Assembly (NCBI RefSeq): GCF_016481305.1
Contig: NZ_JAENBO010000001.1
Span: 372,001 to 436,000, forward strand
Direction: 5' to 3'
DNA: 64,000 nucleotides
DNA from: Streptococcus pacificus
GTDB taxonomy: Bacteria > Bacillota > Bacilli > Lactobacillales > Streptococcaceae
Of this stretch, positions 25,642 through 33,905 are shown piece after piece. The position numbers were made by a program, and so were the translations under genes. The stretch's first letter is position 1, and each line of letters starts with the position of its first letter. The notes beneath the pieces were generated by a model. It saw only the letters and a program-made list of their open reading frames with translations, was not told the DNA's origin and searched no databases.

Positions 25642-27370
25642 GAAAATTAACGCACTCGTTCAAAGTAATAAGAAAGTCTATTTATCTCTTTTTCTATGGT
25701 CGCTTCTTTTTACAATTATTTCTGTTGTCGCCATTAATGTTTCTAACCCACCCTATGATTATCAGTTTCACATGATACGTATTATTGGACTTGCAGATTC
25801 TTTAAAAAATGGTGATTTTCTGCCAAACTTAAATCATATTTTTGCCTATGGCACAGGGTATGCCTCAAATATGTTTTATGGCAGTTGGCAACTGTATTTG
25901 CCGGCTTTAGTGATGATAATTTTTAACAATCCTATCACTTCTTACACCTCTTTTGCCGCTTTTTCAATACTTTTAACTTCTTTTTCAACCTATTTTTCTT
26001 TTGAGAAAATGATAAAAGACAGGTACAAAAGTTTTCTTATCGCATTAATCACTCCCTGTTTTTTTCCAATATTTGGATTTGGAATGACTTATGTGGTTTT
26101 TTTAGTCCCTTTATTGTTTTACGCTATTTATAAAGTGATCTATTTAGATAAGAATAACCCTGTTTTCCTAGGCGTAGTGATTGCCATTTTAGTTCAAACA
26201 CACACATTATCCACCTTAATTTTAGGGTTTATTTCTTTGGTATTTGTATTGTTTAATGTCAAAAGACTCACTCTAAGGTATTTCCTATCATTTTCTTTGT
26301 CGCTCATTTTAGCAATCTTTCTATCGAGTGGTTATATTTTTCAATACATAGAGCAGGTTAAATCCCAACATTTCTATTTTTCTTGGACAACTCGAGATTT
26401 TCCTGTTGCTCGTGAGTTATTATTTAATCTAGATAATGGTTTTAATTCTGGATTTTCTTCTTTGAAAAGCAATTATGATTTATTGTTGAAGGTGTTTTTT
26501 ATTTATTTCATAATAAAATTCAAATCATTAAAAAATATTTCCAAAACAGTGTTACTTACAATCTTAATTGTTTATCTTTCAATGACTAAAATTTTACCAT
26601 GGTATGGTTCTCTGAGGTATACGTTTTTAGGAACATTACAGTACACAGAACGCCTTTATTTCTTTTTACCAATTCTTCTTCTTATGGTAATTGGAATAGA
26701 GTTACATTCAAAATTTTTAAAACCGTTACTGATTTCTGTTGTTGCTTTTTATCTATTGATACCAATTTTTAAAATGTCTGTTTGGCATTATTCAAGTAGT
26801 ATGCTCCGAATGAAAGATAACAGTGATAGAATAACACAAATGTACCACCATTCTAATAGTCAATTTGCTAGTCCTAGTGGTGATGAATACTACACTTTAG
26901 ATATTAATCATGATAATGTTAGAAATCCAAACTTTGGGAATTTTTCTCAAGTGAATAATGTGTTAATTACTAATGTGTCAAAAAAATATAATCGATTAGA
27001 ATTCGATTATAAGATTATTAATGAGGATCAAGAAGCATCTGTAATACTTCCTAAAATTTGGTATAAGGGTTATCGTGCTGATTATTCTAATAATGGTAAA
27101 GGAAGTCAGCCTTACCTTGATAAAAGAAATAGAACCGATGATGAGATTAATCAAATGAAAAAACTTTCTATGCCGTACGTGTCCAGTCAGAAAGTGTTAA
27201 ATGATGGAAAAATAAAGTTATCTTTTCAAAAAAGTGGGCATGTGTCAATCTTTTATAAAAAAACAACCGTACAAAAAATAGGCTATGGTTTAGAATTAAT
27301 GTCATGGACATTTCTAATTGTTATAGTTTATTTAAAAAGGATTAAATATAACTCTTACTTTAATGATTAA
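25631..27370 (+). CDS. GT-C-like polytopic membrane protein (possible periplasmic-side sugar transferase)
   Basis: A 579-residue membrane protein with about 11-12 helices in the first 390 residues, a soluble extracellular domain of roughly 170 residues, and one last helix near the C-terminus (about 552-572). The first loop contains NPPYDYQFHMIRI, with the acidic/aromatic residues expected in GT-C catalytic loops. The layout resembles the YfhO and 6-pyruvoyl-tetrahydropterin-synthase-related membrane families. Directly coupled to the GtrB-like gene, it is likely the transferase that uses the polyprenyl-linked sugar to decorate capsule or another wall polymer (inference). Last gene of the capsule operon. 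Confidence 0.75.
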   Translation: MIDKKINALVQSNKKVYLSLFLWSLLFTIISVVAINVSNPPYDYQFHMIRIIGLADSLKNGDFLPNLNHIFAYGTGYASNMFYGSWQLYLPALVMIIFNNPITSYTSFAAFSILLTSFSTYFSFEKMIKDRYKSFLIALITPCFFPIFGFGMTYVVFLVPLLFYAIYKVIYLDKNNPVFLGVVIAILVQTHTLSTLILGFISLVFVLFNVKRLTLRYFLSFSLSLILAIFLSSGYIFQYIEQVKSQHFYFSWTTRDFPVARELLFNLDNGFNSGFSSLKSNYDLLLKVFFIYFIIKFKSLKNISKTVLLTILIVYLSMTKILPWYGSLRYTFLGTLQYTERLYFFLPILLLMVIGIELHSKFLKPLLISVVAFYLLIPIFKMSVWHYSSSMLRMKDNSDRITQMYHHSNSQFASPSGDEYYTLDINHDNVRNPNFGNFSQVNNVLITNVSKKYNRLEFDYKIINEDQEASVILPKIWYKGYRADYSNNGKGSQPYLDKRNRTDDEINQMKKLSMPYVSSQKVLNDGKIKLSFQKSGHVSIFYKKTTVQKIGYGLELMSWTFLIVIVYLKRIKYNSYFND

Positions 27371-27372
27371 CG

Positions 27373-27401
27373 TTGTCTTATCAAAGATAAAAAGATATAA
27401 T
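27373..27401 (+). promoter_or_regulatory. Promoter of lipoprotein gene 1
   Basis: TTGTCT (27373-27378), a 17-nt spacer and TATAAT (27396-27401), beginning 3 nt after the last capsule gene. No terminator separates the two, so capsule read-through into the lipoprotein is possible. Confidence 0.7.
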
Positions 27402-27430
27402 GGAAGTATTAAATAATTAAGGAGACTTTT

Positions 27431-27937
27431 ATGAAAGCAAAAAAAATTATTCTTAGTGTTTTATCCTTGTTAGCACTTGTTGTTTTAGTTGCCTGTGGAT
27501 CTGGCAAAAAGGAATTAAAAACTTCTTACTATCAAAGTAACCAACCTGGAGTGGATATTCGTATGACTTTCCATTACGATGAAGATAAAGATGCGATTGT
27601 TAAGCAAGAAACACATACACAGATGGATTATGCTGGTTTAGGCGTTCAAACAGCTGATGAAGCAAAAGATATTCTAGATAGTATTGCTGCTCAATATCAA
27701 GGAATAGATGGTGTTTCAGATAAAATCGATTATGGCGAAAACTCTCTTAACGAAGATTTAGTGATAGATTACGAAAAAGTGGATTTTAAAGAGATTGCTG
27801 ACATTCCAGGCGTATTTTCAAATAATCTTGAAAATGCTGACTACATTAGTTACAAACAAACATTAGAATTTCTTGAAAAAGGTGGCTTCAAAGAAGTTGA
27901 AGACGGCAAATTTAAAGATTTTCAACCCTTAAATTAA
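27431..27937 (+). CDS. DUF1307/YehR-type lipoprotein, copy 1
   Basis: A secreted lipoprotein of 168 residues: lysine-rich start, hydrophobic core and lipobox LVAC with the lipid-carrying Cys at about residue 22. The mature part has YQSNQPGVDIRMTFHYDEDKD, a coupled helix region (TADEAKDILDSIAAQY) and the C-terminal DGKFKDF motif. I recognise the YehR/DUF1307 family, function unknown. Two paralogues follow; this copy is more like the third than the second. It has its own promoter, AAGGAG ribosome-binding site and terminator. Confidence 0.83.
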   Translation: MKAKKIILSVLSLLALVVLVACGSGKKELKTSYYQSNQPGVDIRMTFHYDEDKDAIVKQETHTQMDYAGLGVQTADEAKDILDSIAAQYQGIDGVSDKIDYGENSLNEDLVIDYEKVDFKEIADIPGVFSNNLENADYISYKQTLEFLEKGGFKEVEDGKFKDFQPLN

Positions 27938-27956
27938 AACTGAGATTTTTAATAAA

Positions 27957-27992
27957 AGCTATTGATAGATAATTGTCTATCAATGGCTTTTT
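27957..27992 (+). terminator. Terminator after lipoprotein 1
   Basis: A 13-bp stem (27957-27969 with the segment ending at 27988, one T-G pair), loop TAATTG and a short T-run. Confidence 0.8.
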
Positions 27993-28020
27993 AATTGACT
28001 CTTTATCCAGAAAAAATCTA

Positions 28021-28049
28021 TTGCCTTCTTTGCCTTAACAAGATAAAAT
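28021..28049 (+). promoter_or_regulatory. Promoter of lipoprotein gene 2
   Basis: TTGCCT (28021-28026), a 17-nt spacer and TAAAAT (28044-28049), 29 nt before the ATG. Confidence 0.65.
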
Positions 28050-28078
28050 AGAGGTATGACTTAATTGAGGAGTATGAG

Positions 28079-28582
28079 ATGAAGAGAAATAAAACACTAA
28101 TAAGCTTTTTACTTGTGATTGTAATGATTATTTTAAACGCATGTGGTTCAAAAGAAAAAACAATTGAATCTATTGCCTTTCAAAATGCCATTCCAGGTCG
28201 AGATATTAGGTATATTTTTTACTATGAAAAAGGTAGCGATAAAATTGTGAAGCAAGAATCTATTACCATCTTTTCATACAGTGCTTTTGGGGTCGACTCA
28301 CAAGAAGAAGCTAAGGCACTTTTAGACCCACTATCCAAAGACTATGAAGCCATTAAAGGGGTTACGCAGACCGTTGAATATGAAACAGATTACCTGACAG
28401 AGAAGATTATGGTTGATTATTCAAAAGTCGATTTAAAACAATTAAAAGACGATCCAAGATTTGAAATAGAAGGCGAAGATGCTGATTATTTTAGTTTAAC
28501 AAGATCTGTAAAACCTTTTAGAAATAAAACTAGTGGCTTTGTAGAAATTAAAGATGGCAATTTTAAAGAGTTTCAACCTTAA
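28079..28582 (+). CDS. DUF1307/YehR-type lipoprotein, copy 2 (divergent)
   Basis: A 167-residue paralogue of the genes on both sides. The lipobox is LNAC (Cys at about residue 22). It keeps the GRDIRYIFYYEKGSDKIVKQE block, the EEAKALLDPLSKDYEAIKG helix and a final DGNFKEF. It differs most at the C-terminal third, where the short LxxGGF-like helix of the other copies is replaced by SVKPFRNKTSGF. No clear terminator follows: a weak hairpin at 28591-28617 without a T-run overlaps the next promoter. Confidence 0.8.
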   Translation: MKRNKTLISFLLVIVMIILNACGSKEKTIESIAFQNAIPGRDIRYIFYYEKGSDKIVKQESITIFSYSAFGVDSQEEAKALLDPLSKDYEAIKGVTQTVEYETDYLTEKIMVDYSKVDLKQLKDDPRFEIEGEDADYFSLTRSVKPFRNKTSGFVEIKDGNFKEFQP

Positions 28583-28612
28583 CAGGAAAAGCAAAACTTT
28601 ATTTGTAAAAGT

Positions 28613-28641
28613 TTGCTATATTATTTGGAAATCTATATAAT
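28613..28641 (+). promoter_or_regulatory. Promoter of lipoprotein gene 3
   Basis: TTGCTA (28613-28618), a 17-nt spacer and TATAAT (28636-28641). Confidence 0.7.
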
Positions 28642-28662
28642 ATAAAGAAAAAGGAGAAATTC

Positions 28663-29163
28663 ATGAGAAAAAAACAGATTATTCTAGGCTTAATAATGAC
28701 AGCCATGCTTGCTATTTTAGTAGCTTGTGGTTCAAAAACAAGCAAAACTGAAAGTGTTTCTTACCAAAGTAATCAAAAGGGTGTTGACAATCGTGTAACT
28801 TATTACTATGAAAAAGGAACCGATGAAGTTACAAAACAAGAGGCTGTTACTCAAATGTCTTATGATTTTCTAGCTGTTAAGAATGCTGAGGAAGCTAAAA
28901 AGAAACTAGAATCATTTACTAGCATGTATGAAGGAATTGAAGGTATTACTGAGGACGTTAAATTTGAGGAGTCATCTTTAACCGAAACTGTTACGATTGA
29001 CTATACTAAGGTAAATTTTGCTGAACTTTCAGAAATTCCTGGTATTGATGCCGTTAATTTAGAAAACTCTGACTATATTAGCCTTGATCAATCTGTTCAA
29101 TTGATTAAACAACAAGGTTTTGAAGAGGTTAAGGACGGCAAGTTTAAAAAATTTGAAGAATAA
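28663..29163 (+). CDS. DUF1307/YehR-type lipoprotein, copy 3
   Basis: A 166-residue lipoprotein with lipobox LVAC (Cys at about residue 22). The mature domain parallels copy 1 closely: YQSNQKGVDNRVTYYYEKG, EEAKKKLESFTSMYEGIEGI, the NLENSDYISLDQS segment and a final DGKFKKF. The family function is unknown. The AAAGGAG ribosome-binding site is good. It ends in a strong terminator that closes the three-gene cluster. Confidence 0.82.
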   Translation: MRKKQIILGLIMTAMLAILVACGSKTSKTESVSYQSNQKGVDNRVTYYYEKGTDEVTKQEAVTQMSYDFLAVKNAEEAKKKLESFTSMYEGIEGITEDVKFEESSLTETVTIDYTKVNFAELSEIPGIDAVNLENSDYISLDQSVQLIKQQGFEEVKDGKFKKFEE

Positions 29164-29167
29164 AAAG

Positions 29168-29189
29168 AAGTGGCCTAGCCACTTTTTTT
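29168..29189 (+). terminator. Terminator after lipoprotein 3
   Basis: AAGTGGC pairs with GCCACTT around CTA, followed by a T-run. Confidence 0.85.
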
Positions 29190-29300
29190 ATCGATAATGA
29201 AAGTAATTGATTGCTTTTAAATCTCATTTTTTATAGAATAAGAGGACATGTTGGCAAGACTCTTGTTGGTGTCAACTTAAAAAGGAGTGATACGTTTAAT

Positions 29301-29666
29301 ATGTTACGTCTAATTAAAAAATTTCCAGAGCAAGTCTTTTTATTTCTGTTTAATGCCGGTGTGTTCACTTGGCTAAAAATGGGGAGTCAAACGATACTAA
29401 ATAATCTTGGTGTTGATTCAGCAAATCTCATGGCAAAAGTGCCTGATTCTATCCGTACTCTAACAGGCGGTAGTCTTGAAAATCTTAAAACTTTGGTTGA
29501 AAGCTCTCCGTGGATCTGGCTTGTTATTTCTATGGGTGTTCTCATTGTCATTCGTTTTGTCAAAGGTCTCATCAAGTTTTTACTATTTACGGCAATTATT
29601 CTCATCGGTCTTTATCTTTTATTTAAGAATCAAGATTTCGTTAATCTTGTCGTTTCAAAGTTCTAA
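29301..29666 (+). CDS. Small membrane protein of unknown function
   Basis: I do not recognise this 121-residue protein. It has a hydrophobic stretch near the N-terminus (about 12-22), a polar amphipathic middle (SQTILNNLGVDSANLMAKVPDSIRTLTGGS) and two closely spaced membrane helices near the C-terminus (about 67-84 and 87-105). The start is uncertain: AAAGGAG at 29281-29287 lies 13 nt before the ATG I chose, longer than ideal; a TTG at 29211 would add 30 residues without support. It stands between the lipoprotein cluster and an ABC-F gene, with a terminator on each side. Confidence 0.55.
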   Translation: MLRLIKKFPEQVFLFLFNAGVFTWLKMGSQTILNNLGVDSANLMAKVPDSIRTLTGGSLENLKTLVESSPWIWLVISMGVLIVIRFVKGLIKFLLFTAIILIGLYLLFKNQDFVNLVVSKF

Positions 29667-29682
29667 ATAGCTTATATTTTTT

Positions 29683-29703
29683 GCCCACTTTGTGGGCTTT
29701 TTT
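29683..29703 (+). terminator. Terminator before the first ABC-F gene
   Basis: GCCCAC pairs with GTGGGC around TTT, followed by six T. The T-run continues into the next promoter. Confidence 0.85.
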
Positions 29704-29711
29704 GTTACAAT
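29703..29711 (+). promoter_or_regulatory. Extended -10 promoter giving a leaderless ABC-F mRNA
   Basis: TGtTACAAT begins on the last T of the terminator tract and is followed by 6 nt and the ATG at 29718. The -35 position falls inside the terminator stem and does not resemble TTGACA. Confidence 0.55.
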
Positions 29712-29717
29712 ATTAAT

Positions 29718-31631
29718 ATGATTATTTTACAAGGAAACAAGTTAGAGCGCTCCTTTGCTGGAGATATTTTATTTCATAATATTACTATTCAAGTTGATGA
29801 ACGTGACCGCATTGCACTAGTTGGTCGAAATGGTGCTGGGAAATCAACCCTCCTCAAATTATTAGTTGGTGAGGAGAGCCCAAATTCCGGTCAAGTCACG
29901 ACGAAAAAAGACCTTTCCTTATCATATCTAGCCCAAGACAGTCAGTTTGATTCTGAAAATAAGATTTACGAAGAAATGCTTGGTGTTTTTAACGAGCTAC
30001 GACAAACAGAAAAAACCCTGCGACAGATGGAAGAAAAAATGGCAACAGTGTCTCACGAAGCCTTGGAAAAACTGATGTCAGACTATGATAAGTTGTCAGA
30101 GAACTTCAAACATCAAGGGGGCTTTACCTATGAATCAGATATTCGAAGTATTTTAAACGGCTTCAAGTTTGATGAGACCATGTGGGAAATGCCAATAAAA
30201 GAGTTATCTGGTGGACAAAAAACACGTCTTGCTCTAGCAAAAATGTTATTGGAAAAACCTGAGCTTTTAGTGCTTGATGAGCCTACAAATCATTTAGACA
30301 TCGAAACCATTGCCTGGTTGGAAAACTATCTTGTTAATTACCCAGGCGCTTTAGTGATTGTTAGTCATGACCGTTATTTTCTAGATAAGGTGACGACGAT
30401 TACTCTTGATTTAACACCCAACTCACTTGATAGGTATGTTGGTAATTACTCCCGTTTTGTTGAACTAAAAGCACAAAAAATAGCCACTCAAGAAAAATTA
30501 TTTGAAAAACAGGCAAAAGAAATTGTCAATCTTGAAGATTTTGTGAAGCGAAATATTGCTAGAGCCTCAACGACTAAGCGTGCCCAATCAAGACGCAAAC
30601 AACTGGAAAAAATAGAACGACTAGATAAGCCTTCAACGCAAACCAAAAAGGCCAATATGACCTTTCACTCTGAGAAACCCTCAGGCAATGTCGTCTTAAC
30701 CGTTTCAGAGGCTGCTATTGGTTATGACGGCGACATCTTAGCCGATCCGATTCAACTAGACATTAGAAAATATGATGCCATAGCAGTAGTTGGCCCAAAT
30801 GGCATTGGGAAATCAACACTGATTAAAACTATTATTGGTGATATTCCTTTAATCGCAGGTGCGATTAAGTTTGGAGCTAATGTGGAAAGCGGGTATTATG
30901 ACCAAACTCAGTCGCGTTTAACACCAAACAATACCGTTCTGGAAGAATTATGGTCTGCTTTTCCAACAACGCCGGAAGTGGCTATTAGAAATCGTTTAGG
31001 GGCCTTTTTGTTTTCTGGTGAGGATGTTAAAAAAACAGTTGCCGTGTTATCAGGAGGCGAGAAAGCCAGACTGTTACTCGCTAAGTTATCCATGGAAAAT
31101 AACAACTTTCTCTTACTGGATGAGCCGACTAACCATTTAGACATTGATAGTAAAGAAGTGCTTGAGAATGCCCTCATCGATTATGATGGCACTTTACTCT
31201 TTGTCAGTCATGACCGTTATTTCATCAATCGAGTGGCAACAAAAGTGATTGAAATTTCTGAAACAGGCAGTACACTTTATCTCGGTGATTATGATTATTA
31301 CCTTACCAAAAAAGCAGAATTAGAAGCGACATTACAAGCTGACAATGTGACTGAAAATTCTCAAAAACACGATGAGAAAAATGATTATCATACCCAAAAA
31401 GCAAGCCAAAAAGAATTGCGAAAACTAACCCGTCAACTCTCTGACCTTGAAGAATTACTGGAAAATTTGGATGCTAAAATAGCTACAATTGAAGCTGAAA
31501 TGACACAAACCAATGATGCTGAAACACTCATCTCACTTCAAGAGCAACTTGAAGACAAGACAACACAACAAACAAATGCGATGACCAAATGGGAAGAAAT
31601 CGCTGAAATGATTGAAGACTTTGAAGAGTAG
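29718..31631 (+). CDS. ABC-F family ATPase (YdiF/YfmM-like)
   Basis: A soluble tandem ATPase that binds ribosomes, not a transporter. The 637 residues hold two ABC domains: first Walker A GRNGAGKST (about 36-44), signature LSGGQKTRLA and Walker [13 protein letters not shown]; second Walker A GPNGIGKST, signature LSGGEKARLLLAK and [11 protein letters not shown]. An inter-domain linker with ARASTTKRAQSRRK and a Glu/Lys-rich C-terminal coiled coil (about 560-637) complete it. No membrane segments. Housekeeping translation factor or antibiotic-protection type cannot be separated by sight, but the locus looks housekeeping. It lacks a Shine-Dalgarno sequence and is probably leaderless. Confidence 0.9.
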   Translation: MIILQGNKLERSFAGDILFHNITIQVDERDRIALVGRNGAGKSTLLKLLVGEESPNSGQVTTKKDLSLSYLAQDSQFDSENKIYEEMLGVFNELRQTEKTLRQMEEKMATVSHEALEKLMSDYDKLSENFKHQGGFTYESDIRSILNGFKFDETMWEMPIKELSGGQKTRLALAKMLLEKPELLVLDEPTNHLDIETIAWLENYLVNYPGALVIVSHDRYFLDKVTTITLDLTPNSLDRYVGNYSRFVELKAQKIATQEKLFEKQAKEIVNLEDFVKRNIARASTTKRAQSRRKQLEKIERLDKPSTQTKKANMTFHSEKPSGNVVLTVSEAAIGYDGDILADPIQLDIRKYDAIAVVGPNGIGKSTLIKTIIGDIPLIAGAIKFGANVESGYYDQTQSRLTPNNTVLEELWSAFPTTPEVAIRNRLGAFLFSGEDVKKTVAVLSGGEKARLLLAKLSMENNNFLLLDEPTNHLDIDSKEVLENALIDYDGTLLFVSHDRYFINRVATKVIEISETGSTLYLGDYDYYLTKKAELEATLQADNVTENSQKHDEKNDYHTQKASQKELRKLTRQLSDLEELLENLDAKIATIEAEMTQTNDAETLISLQEQLEDKTTQQTNAMTKWEEIAEMIEDFEE

Positions 31632-31637
31632 TAATCA

Positions 31638-31667
31638 AAAAACTCACAGATAATTCTGTGAGTTTTT
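31638..31667. terminator. Bidirectional terminator between the ABC-F gene and gatD
   Basis: A 13-bp perfect stem with an A-tract on the left and a T-tract on the right and loop TAAT, so it works in both directions for these convergent genes. Confidence 0.88.
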
Positions 31668-31668
31668 C

Positions 31669-32457
31669 TTAAGCCTCAAAGTCAGCTTTATTCTTAACAT
31701 CTAAATATTCTTCAGCTTTTTCGAGAGAAAGGATGTCGTCATAAGCTTTTAATGCCACATCCTGACCGTACTTGTTTTTAAGAGCAGTTGTTAGAAGACG
31801 ATAGGCTAATCTAGCATTACGTGACAAGATTGGGCCATGGAAATAACTGCCATAGACATTTTTATAGTGGACACCTTCTGTCCCATCTTCTTTATTGTTA
31901 CCATGACCATAAACAACTTTACCAAGTGGTTTTTCATCATCCGATAAAAAGGTGCGCCCTTGATGATTTTCAAACCCATAATAGGTTTCGTTAAATTCGT
32001 CATTGTGGATTTTAATATCACCAATAAAGCGATTATTTTTTTGATTCAAGGTGTAGTGGTTCATAACACCAATACCATCAATCTTTTCACCATTAGCTTG
32101 TATATAATATTGACCTAGCAGTTGAAAGCCACCACAGATGGCTAACAAGACTTTATCTTCTTGGATGAAGCGATCAATTTCTTTTGCCTTAGGCGGTAAG
32201 TCTTTAGCAACAATGGCTTGTTCATAATCTTGCCCACCACCAAAGAAGACAATATCATAATCATCAGCATTAAAAGAGTCTCCTAGAGAAACCACATCAA
32301 ATGACATTTTCGCATCTAGTTTCTCACCAACATATTTTAACATGAGGATGTTTCCATTATCACCATAAGTATTAAGCAAATCACCATAAAGATGAGCAAC
32401 TTTTAACTCATAACGAAACGCTTTATCACTAGGGGATTCAATTGTTCTATAAACCAT
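31669..32457 (-). CDS. gatD: Lipid II isoglutaminyl synthase, glutaminase subunit GatD
   Basis: Supplies ammonia from glutamine to MurT for amidation of D-Glu in the lipid II stem peptide, which transpeptidases need for cross-linking. The 262 residues form a class I glutamine amidotransferase (CobB/CobQ-like) domain with nucleophile Cys108 in [12 protein letters not shown] and a catalytic histidine region at [10 protein letters not shown]. The length is normal. It overlaps the murT stop by 1 nt and is read from the murT promoter. Confidence 0.93.
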   Translation of the reverse strand: MVYRTIESPSDKAFRYELKVAHLYGDLLNTYGDNGNILMLKYVGEKLDAKMSFDVVSLGDSFNADDYDIVFFGGGQDYEQAIVAKDLPPKAKEIDRFIQEDKVLLAICGGFQLLGQYYIQANGEKIDGIGVMNHYTLNQKNNRFIGDIKIHNDEFNETYYGFENHQGRTFLSDDEKPLGKVVYGHGNNKEDGTEGVHYKNVYGSYFHGPILSRNARLAYRLLTTALKNKYGQDVALKAYDDILSLEKAEEYLDVKNKADFEA

Positions 32458-33800
32458 TATTTCATCTCCTTTTGCACAGCTTTTTTATTGGCTAGAATTT
32501 CTCTAAACTCAAGCATAGCAGTATAGGTTGCAAGAATATAGGCATGTTCGGTTTCTTGATTTTCTAGTTTTGAAATCAACTCTTCAAGAGAAGACACAGA
32601 AGAAATGTTTTCTTCTGGGAAACCAGTCACGCGCAAGCGTCTTGCAATTTCAGACTCTCTAATTCCTCCAGTGAAAATTTGAGGGATGGTCATTTCTGTT
32701 ATACTTTCAAAATCAGCATCCCAGATCCAACTGGTATCAATGCCATCAGCGTAGTTGGCATTGAGAAGAACAGAAAGTGTGAATGGATAAGGCGCTAATT
32801 TAATCATCTCTAAAGCTTGACTCGCACCAACTGGATTTTTAATCAAGACAAGCGTACAAGAAGTGTTGCCGATCTTGAAAGTTTCTTGACGACCAAAGAC
32901 TGCCTTACTTTTTTCAAACCCTTTTTTAATCTTCTCAGCAGGAACATCTAAATATTCAGCCACAGCCACTGCAGCTAAAGCATTATAAATATTGTAAAGA
33001 CCACCAACATTAATTTTATAGTCTTGATTGTCAATGACAAATTGAGAAGATGTATTTGTTATGTTTGTTAATTCTGTTAAAGAGTAATCCAGTTTGGGTC
33101 TCTTAAAGCCACAGTTTTGACAAATATAATCCCCCAGATTAGCATAGGTATTTAGGGTGAATTTTAAGATGTGTTGGCATCTAGGACATAAAATCCCTTC
33201 TGTATTGTAATGTGCTAATCTTGGCTCATGTTTTTGCGTGTCAAAACCATAGTATTTGATTGGATTAACAATTGTTTTAGAGTGAAACAGCGGGCTATCG
33301 CCATTAGCAATAATAGTTGCGTTTGGTGCCTTATTAGTACCATCAAGAATCATTTGATAGGTAGTGTAAATTTCACCATAACGGTCCATTTGATCACGGA
33401 AAATATTGGTAAAAACAAAAAGACTTGGTGTCAAATACTCAGTGATTCTAGGAAGGCTAGCCTCGTCAATTTCTAAAACAGCAATCTTCTTACCAGATTT
33501 CCCTTTTTTTGCACTCAAAAAGGTTGATGTTATGCCGGTAATCATATTAGCACCACTAGTATTTGTAACAACCTCACCAAAGGCTTCTTTTAATATTCCT
33601 ACAGTTAAAGCCGTGGTCACTGTTTTACCATTGGTTCCAGTCACAACAATGACCTCATAATCACTAGCTAGTGTTTTTAAGATGTCTTTGTCAAAATGAA
33701 GAGCTATTTTACCAGGTAAAGTAGACCCTCTTCCCAATCTATTTAAAATATATTTACTTGTTTTTCCTGCAGTCAACGCTGCCAAAGTTTTTAGTTTCAT
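32457..33800 (-). CDS. murT: Lipid II isoglutaminyl synthase, ligase subunit MurT
   Basis: A Mur-ligase-like ATPase that amidates D-Glu of lipid II using ammonia from GatD. The 447 residues contain the P-loop VTGTNGKT at 53-60, the central ligase domain with a Cys4 zinc ribbon typical of MurT (Cys205, 208, 227, 230), and the C-terminal DUF1727 domain ([19 protein letters not shown]). The ATG at 33800 has no proper ribosome-binding site; the -10 box ends 6 nt before it. Divergent from cdaA, so two cell-wall and osmotic-control units share one 105-bp region. Confidence 0.94.
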   Translation of the reverse strand: MKLKTLAALTAGKTSKYILNRLGRGSTLPGKIALHFDKDILKTLASDYEVIVVTGTNGKTVTTALTVGILKEAFGEVVTNTSGANMITGITSTFLSAKKGKSGKKIAVLEIDEASLPRITEYLTPSLFVFTNIFRDQMDRYGEIYTTYQMILDGTNKAPNATIIANGDSPLFHSKTIVNPIKYYGFDTQKHEPRLAHYNTEGILCPRCQHILKFTLNTYANLGDYICQNCGFKRPKLDYSLTELTNITNTSSQFVIDNQDYKINVGGLYNIYNALAAVAVAEYLDVPAEKIKKGFEKSKAVFGRQETFKIGNTSCTLVLIKNPVGASQALEMIKLAPYPFTLSVLLNANYADGIDTSWIWDADFESITEMTIPQIFTGGIRESEIARRLRVTGFPEENISSVSSLEELISKLENQETEHAYILATYTAMLEFREILANKKAVQKEMK

Positions 33801-33806
33801 TCCTAT

Positions 33807-33815
33807 ATTTTAACA
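33807..33815 (-). promoter_or_regulatory. Extended -10 promoter giving a leaderless murT-gatD mRNA
   Basis: Minus-strand TGtTAAAAT (hexamer 33807-33812) is followed by 6 nt (ATAGGA) and the murT ATG. Confidence 0.58.
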
Positions 33816-33855
33816 TAAAATTTAATTTTCCAATAAAGAAAAATACTTGAAAAAA

Positions 33856-33864
33856 TGGTATAAT
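33856..33864 (+). promoter_or_regulatory. Extended -10 promoter of cdaA-cdaR-glmM
   Basis: TGgTATAAT, with no good -35 hexamer; about 41 nt before the cdaA ATG. Confidence 0.55.
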
Positions 33865-33905
33865 GAAAAAGAATTTGAATTTAGATAAGATTGAGAGAAT
33901 CGTTG

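Noticed and set aside
28591..28617. Hairpin between lipoprotein genes 2 and 3 as a terminator
   Set aside because: The stem has a bulge, is A/T-rich and lacks a T-tract; it overlaps the -35 of the next promoter.
32457..33800. Reading murT as a MurE/FolC-type ligase
   Set aside because: The Cys4 zinc ribbon, the C-terminal DUF1727 region and the overlapping gatD identify MurT.
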